64,000 bases of DNA from a virus, in IMG/VR virus record IMGVR_UViG_3300020411_003715, positions 1 through 64,000 of that record, one strand, 5' to 3'. Position 1 is the first letter of the stretch, and each line of letters begins with the position of its first letter. Positions 59,807 through 64,000 of this stretch are shown here, one piece after another. A model generated the notes under the pieces. It searched no databases, was not told the DNA's origin, and saw nothing but the letters and a program-made list of their open reading frames with translations. The position numbers and the translations under genes were made by a program.

Positions 59807-60478
59807 TTAGGGCAATGGCGATGCTGTCCAATTTCTCCAGTTATCAGCGGATAATACGGGGTCGGCAGATAGCGCCGACACAAGCGCCGATGTCTCAGTA
59901 TAGTCCTCATTGAGAAGCAGGTCGTAGGTCTTGTCAAAATATCGGTCTCGGAACTTAGGAAATCCGCTGACTCTGTATGACTCCGCGATACCCTCCTCAA
60001 TAAACCGCTCACGAATTCTATTGTATAGAGACCAAGCGCCTTCTCGATAAGTAGGGTCCTCGAAGCACTCACGCCTTGTAGCGTGTCTACTTGGGTACTC
60101 TGGCTGGAGAACAGCAAGACCGATCTCCACCCTTCCAGGGTGAATATTATTTGGGTCAAGAAGGACCGATTTTGTACAGGCAGTCCCGTACGGGCCTAGC
60201 TCGTAAAAAGACGTTTGTATTTGAGAAGCACCGGCTGCGCTGATCACCGCGAATGGGTGATGAGAGGTGCTTCCAAAGTCGTATCCCAGCGACTCAGGGC
60301 GCGCTGTAACTCGATCTAACTCATTGTAGTTGTCAAAACCTTGAAGAGCGCGTATAAAAGTCAGGCGCGCTAGGGAATCGCCGTACAAATGTATAAGACA
60401 TTCTATGTAATCTTTCCCTAGTATGCCTGAATGGTTTTCTAGGAATTTTTGGACGAACTTATGATTTGGGTATGTCAT
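59807..60478 (-). CDS. unknown protein
   Basis: 223 aa. Begins MTYPNHKFVQKFLENHSGIL. Mixed alpha-beta with FGSTSHHPFAVISAAGAS, PNNIHPGRVEIGLAVLQPEY, and YNRIRERFIEEGIAESYRV. No catalytic motif recognised. A TTGTTGGTATAAG box lies 32 bases upstream. Divergent from the ribonucleotide reductase gene. Confidence 0.6.
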   Translation of the reverse strand: MTYPNHKFVQKFLENHSGILGKDYIECLIHLYGDSLARLTFIRALQGFDNYNELDRVTARPESLGYDFGSTSHHPFAVISAAGASQIQTSFYELGPYGTACTKSVLLDPNNIHPGRVEIGLAVLQPEYPSRHATRRECFEDPTYREGAWSLYNRIRERFIEEGIAESYRVSGFPKFRDRYFDKTYDLLLNEDYTETSALVSALSADPVLSADNWRNWTASPLP

Positions 60479-60509
60479 TTAGCCTCCTTAGGTTATCTTT
60501 CCCAAAAGA

Positions 60510-60517
60510 CTTATACC
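60510..60517 (-). promoter_or_regulatory. GGTATAAG promoter-like box
   Basis: CTTGTTGGTATAAG on the minus strand, 32 bases upstream of ATG 60478. It shares TTGTTGGTATAAG with the box at 57519. Confidence 0.55.
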
Positions 60518-60628
60518 AACAAGTGGCTAAAACCTGCTACAAAACCACTCAATCAATACAGATACATTTCTCCACAACTTTGTGGGAAATGCCTAAGAAA
60601 CATAACAACTTAATTGGGAGGGCGATGA

Positions 60629-62608
60629 ATGATTTTTGCTCAACAAGAAGAAGGCCGCAAAGTTAGAAACTTTTCCTTAAGCACTGCATTCCTGGAACAG
60701 TACATCGACAAGCAGCCAGAGTGGGGGCCTCTCGGCTACTTCACATATAAGAGAACATATGCAAGGCCTCTTGAGGAAGGGGGCACGGAAGAATTTTGGC
60801 AAACATGCAAGCGCGTCATCGAGGGTGTTTATAATGTTCAGAAGATTCACTGCAGGGCCTTAAGGCTTCAGTGGAACGAGCCTAAGGCACAAAAGTCTGC
60901 CCAGGAAATGTTTGAGCGTATGTGGGCGTTCAAGTGGCTCCCTCCTGGAAGAGGGCTCTGGGTCATGGGGACCGACATGGTCCATGACAAAGGCTCTGCA
61001 GCACTAAACAACTGCGCTTTCGTAAGCACCGAAGAGATCGACGTAGATTTTGCCGCCCCCTTCACCTTCTTGATGGATATGTCCATGCTTGGCGTAGGCG
61101 TCGGCGGAGACACAAAGGGCGCAGGTAAAATCAAAATCCAGGTGCCCCGATTCACTGAAGAACCCTACGTGGTCGAGGACAGTCGAGAGGGGTGGGTAGA
61201 GTTAACCAAGGTTGTTTTAAACTCGTTTGTTGGCAAGGGGTACTACCCAAAGAGCATTGATTACTCACAGGTGAGAAAGCGCGGAGCCAAGATAAACGGA
61301 TTTGGTGGGGTGGCTTCTGGACCCCAGCCCCTGATCGATCTTGTAGAGAACCTCACAGAGCTTCTCATGCCGAAAGATGGAGAGCCTTACAGAATCAGCA
61401 GCGCGCACATAGTTGATATCTTTAATTTCGTAGGCAAGTGCGTTGTTAGTGGGGGGATCAGAAGAACGGCTGAGATAATGTTCGGCTACCCAACTGATAC
61501 CGAATTCGTAACCCTCAAGCAGGACAAAGAGGCATTAGAAGATAGAAGATGGGCCTCTAACAACAGTGTCTTTGGCTCCGTAGGCATGGACTATAGCAGC
61601 ATCGCCGATTCTATCGCCGTTAACGGTGAGCCCGGGGTGATATGGCTTGAGAACATGCAGCACTATCGACGGATGAACGGAAAGAGGAACAACTACGATG
61701 TTCGCGCTATGGGGAGCAACCCGTGCTCAGAGCAAACGCTTGAGTCCTTCGAGCTTTGTTGCTTAGTGGAGACTTTCCCTGCGCATCACGATAGTTTTGA
61801 GGACTACAAGCGGACCCTTAAGTTTGCCTACCTGTACGCCAAGACTGTCACCCTAATACCCACACACGACCCGAGAACGAATGCGGTCATGATGAGAAAT
61901 AGGAGAATAGGGTGCTCCATGAGCGGCATCGTGCAGGCCATGAACAAGCACGGACGCAGAGATTTCTTGAATTGGTGTGATTCTGGTTATGGCTATATAA
62001 GAGATTTGGACAGAAAGTACAGCGAGTGGCTGTGCATACCTAGATCAATTAAAGTCACGAGTGTGAAACCTAGCGGGACTGTGAGCCTTCTTTGCGGAGC
62101 AACCGCAGGGATACACTACCCACATAGCGAGTATTACATACGTAATATTAGGGTGGCCAACACGTCTCCATTGGTGGCTGCCGCAAAGGATGCCGGGTAT
62201 GTGGTGGAGCAGGATGTGTACGCCGATGACACCTCTTGCATCAGCTTCCCTGTAAGAGAGAAGGATTTCCAGAAGTGCAAAAAGGACGTCTCCATATGGG
62301 AACAGTTCGCCAATGCTGCTGATATGCAGGAGCACTGGGCAGACAATCAGGTTTCTATAACGATAACCTTTGGCGAAAGGGAGTCTCAGGACATAAAGTC
62401 TTGTCTTGAAATATATGAGACCAAACTCAAGTCTGTTTCGCTTCTTCCTCTTCTTGATGGCGATCACGGGTACAAGCAAGCGCCCTACATAGAGATCGAC
62501 AAGGAGACTTACGAAGCCATGTCTGCAAAGGTTCTTCCGATAGACCTGTCTAAGTCTAGGCACGAGGTCACGGAGAAATTTTGTGACGGGGACTCTTGCG
62601 TAATATAG
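60629..62608 (+). CDS. adenosylcobalamin-dependent ribonucleoside-triphosphate reductase (class II)
   Basis: 659 aa with GGGAGGG six bases before ATG. Matches the monomeric B12-dependent RTPR type. First redox cysteine C129 (LNNCAFVST), active-site C366 in GSNPCSEQ followed by ESFELCCLVE, and the C-terminal redox pair C652/C657 (FCDGDSCVI), spaced as in the Lactobacillus enzyme. GGIRRTAEI and KPSGTVSLLCGATAGIHYPH are further family signatures. Reduces NTPs to dNTPs for phage replication using host B12. Alone on the plus strand, with a bidirectional terminator after its stop. No cobalamin riboswitch recognised upstream. Confidence 0.92.
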   Translation: MIFAQQEEGRKVRNFSLSTAFLEQYIDKQPEWGPLGYFTYKRTYARPLEEGGTEEFWQTCKRVIEGVYNVQKIHCRALRLQWNEPKAQKSAQEMFERMWAFKWLPPGRGLWVMGTDMVHDKGSAALNNCAFVSTEEIDVDFAAPFTFLMDMSMLGVGVGGDTKGAGKIKIQVPRFTEEPYVVEDSREGWVELTKVVLNSFVGKGYYPKSIDYSQVRKRGAKINGFGGVASGPQPLIDLVENLTELLMPKDGEPYRISSAHIVDIFNFVGKCVVSGGIRRTAEIMFGYPTDTEFVTLKQDKEALEDRRWASNNSVFGSVGMDYSSIADSIAVNGEPGVIWLENMQHYRRMNGKRNNYDVRAMGSNPCSEQTLESFELCCLVETFPAHHDSFEDYKRTLKFAYLYAKTVTLIPTHDPRTNAVMMRNRRIGCSMSGIVQAMNKHGRRDFLNWCDSGYGYIRDLDRKYSEWLCIPRSIKVTSVKPSGTVSLLCGATAGIHYPHSEYYIRNIRVANTSPLVAAAKDAGYVVEQDVYADDTSCISFPVREKDFQKCKKDVSIWEQFANAADMQEHWADNQVSITITFGERESQDIKSCLEIYETKLKSVSLLPLLDGDHGYKQAPYIEIDKETYEAMSAKVLPIDLSKSRHEVTEKFCDGDSCVI

Positions 62609-62610
62609 GT

Positions 62611-62642
62611 AAAAAAAGGGGGGGAATAACTCCCCCCTTTTT
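62611..62642. terminator. bidirectional rho-independent terminator
   Basis: AAAAAAAGGGGGGG-loop-CCCCCCTTTTT between two convergent genes; the stem has T-runs on both strands. Confidence 0.92.
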
Positions 62643-62669
62643 ACTTATATACCTCCACACCAAGGACAG

Positions 62670-64000
62670 CTAGGGGCTCCGAACACCGTAGCGGTTGAGC
62701 GTTCTTTTATACCCTTCGCTCCAAGCCGCACCGTATTTAGATGCTACGGTAAACAGAGAGTCTTGGACCATCTGGTTCCCCCGACTTTTAGGAATCTCCG
62801 CCTTGGTTACGCCTTTCGCCGTAGCGATAAACATGCGCCCCAACTCAGACATTGCCACTAGGCGGTCGTCCATTTTATTATCCCTGGAAAGGGCCTCTTT
62901 CTTAGTAAGCTCCCATTCGTCGGGCACGTCTATCCCTGCGAATGCTTTACTCTCTAGTAGCAACGCAATGTTTGGGATCATCTTGTCGAGAAGCCTTTCA
63001 AGTAGAACATCTATGTCGGAAACAAGCCCGTCCTGAAGACTTCCCGTTCCATATTGAGCGGGTCTAATAACCTCAATTCCGGATCGATTAGGAATAACCT
63101 CGTTCACCCAAGCATCCCGTCGCTGTACTTCACCAAGAACAAACCTCATTTGGACGAGATAGTCCTCCATAACCCTCAGCCCTTCTTCTTTGCTGCCATA
63201 GCGCCCCGCCTTCAGCTGGTCTAAGACCGGGTGGGAAATACTTTCGTCGACAGGTTTTGAGAATTCTCCGGCGTAAATCTTAGCCTCAATTTCTTCCATG
63301 GAAGTTATCTCTCCAGACTTACATCCCTCAACGGTTTCTTGGATACGGACAACAAGCTCTTCCATTCTTTTTAGTTGCTCTCTGTCCATGTCCGCAGGGT
63401 CGTTGTTTGTAAGGCCGGACACGCTTGTAATCTTATTAATATCGATGTCGTCGTACCCCATGAACCATCTTGTGGTTTCTGTGTATTTATTTTGGCAGAT
63501 AGACCAATTCATACATGATATTGTTGGGTCCATGGCGGCCATGGTCATATGCGGGTTTGATAGGGGGTCGTAGATTGCGACCCTAGTAATGGCACGCGCA
63601 GGTATGACGCCCTTATAACTACAGTTCCCCAAAAACTTTATGGAGTCCTCTGCCATATGGGCAAACCTTTGGATGTTATCCCTCAGCCAGATGGTCCTTT
63701 CTTCCATCCCGCTTTCCCACGGAAATCCATCGAACATATCCAAGAGCCTCCGGTCCCCGCTTTCAAGAGAGATTTCTACTAGCTTCTCCGGAGAGTACTG
63801 GCGCATCATCTGCTCAAGGAAGTCTTCGTCCGGAAGAAGACGAACCCCATGTCCGGAGCCATGGAGATCGTTAACGAGATTGGTGTTGTTTTGCTCGTAT
63901 ACAGGAGTGAAACTTCTATATATTTTTGACGTTTCAATTTCTACGATACCCCACTTCTCTCCATCTTCAGCCACGCATCCCGCAAAGTAGGGGGCGTACC
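62670..64000 (-). CDS. large unknown protein, 5' end beyond the window
   Basis: The frame stays open to the window edge (YAPYFAGCVAEDGEKWGIVE), so the gene starts upstream of its visible part; a GTG at 63974 is not needed. The visible ~443 residues are alpha-beta at first (SKIYRSFTPVYEQNNTN; HGVRLLPDEDFLEQMM). A Cys/His/Met-containing stretch (LGNCSYKG; DPTISCMNWSICQNKY) and a long helical C-terminal half follow. No family recognised. Could be a replication, nuclease or structural protein. Confidence 0.6.
   Translation of the reverse strand, partial: YAPYFAGCVAEDGEKWGIVEIETSKIYRSFTPVYEQNNTNLVNDLHGSGHGVRLLPDEDFLEQMMRQYSPEKLVEISLESGDRRLLDMFDGFPWESGMEERTIWLRDNIQRFAHMAEDSIKFLGNCSYKGVIPARAITRVAIYDPLSNPHMTMAAMDPTISCMNWSICQNKYTETTRWFMGYDDIDINKITSVSGLTNNDPADMDREQLKRMEELVVRIQETVEGCKSGEITSMEEIEAKIYAGEFSKPVDESISHPVLDQLKAGRYGSKEEGLRVMEDYLVQMRFVLGEVQRRDAWVNEVIPNRSGIEVIRPAQYGTGSLQDGLVSDIDVLLERLLDKMIPNIALLLESKAFAGIDVPDEWELTKKEALSRDNKMDDRLVAMSELGRMFIATAKGVTKAEIPKSRGNQMVQDSLFTVASKYGAAWSEGYKRTLNRYGVRSP

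Noticed and set aside
59590-60159. 189-aa minus-strand frame
   Set aside because: Overlaps the better 223-aa frame and the phosphoesterase start; Arg/Ser/Cys-rich shadow composition and no ribosome site.
60479-60628. Cobalamin riboswitch upstream of the B12-dependent reductase
   Set aside because: The 150-base gap shows no B12-box-like elements and is too short for the full aptamer; only a short TTTC-CCACA/TGTGG-GAAA palindrome is seen.

Overview
The window reads as part of a large contractile-tailed (myovirus-type) bacteriophage genome. It holds a large terminase, a prohead protease, an HK97-like major capsid protein, a 1474-residue tail sheath, a probable tail tube, a lysis module, four tRNA genes and phage-type DNA-metabolism genes. 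The genes are tightly packed, often overlapping by 1-30 bases with strong Shine-Dalgarno (SD) sequences. No host can be named from the sequence. Both window ends cut through genes.

Region 1 (1-37.9 kb) is almost entirely one plus-strand late block. It begins with a partial Gln-rich gene and a small minus-strand two-gene unit (458-808). A 2089-residue single-chain RNA polymerase that fuses complete beta-like and beta-prime-like halves follows. After a possible baseplate hub/spike protein and several unrecognised virion-type proteins come an SNF2-like helicase, TerL, the prohead protease, the capsid, connector-like proteins, the sheath, the tube and a holin-like membrane protein. An intrinsic terminator at 37.93 kb closes the block. 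Many of these proteins share short K-[TVIL]-A motifs, and two of them share a 27-residue repeat, which suggests common processing or packaging signals.

Region 2 (38-50.8 kb) is minus-strand. A spanin-like pair is followed, reading upstream along the operon, by DUF1257 (Ycf35-like), a radical-SAM activase-like protein, a 91-aa protein, DUF2997, a RecA/UvsX-like ATPase, a Ycf46-like AAA+ ATPase and a ParB-like protein. Beyond these lie two clusters of GTGACA-N10-TGTCAC operator-like sites in mirror-image arrangement around a 358-aa gene. Next comes a compact ubiquitin-like conjugation cassette, transcribed in the order UBL, E2-like, JAB protease, E1/ThiF. A ParB-like protein beside E1, JAB, E2 and UBL recalls the PRTRC (ParB-related, ThiF-related cassette) and Bil-type systems, here carried by a phage and joined to Ycf46/DUF1257/DUF2997. 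I consider this the most notable system in the window, with the fused RNA polymerase second.

Region 3 (50.8-64 kb) is mostly minus-strand small genes, interspersed with tRNA-Arg(TCT), tRNA-Lys(TTT), a CAT-anticodon tRNA and tRNA-Leu(TAA). It also holds a NYN-domain nuclease-like gene, an Api92-like protein, two gene-free stretches with RNA-like hairpins, a metallophosphoesterase, a class II (B12-dependent) ribonucleotide reductase on the plus strand, and a large partial unknown gene. A recurring GGTATAAG box, often preceded by a TTGT-like element, lies 30-100 bases upstream of several starts in regions 1-3 and is a candidate phage promoter class. It may be read by the phage's own polymerase.
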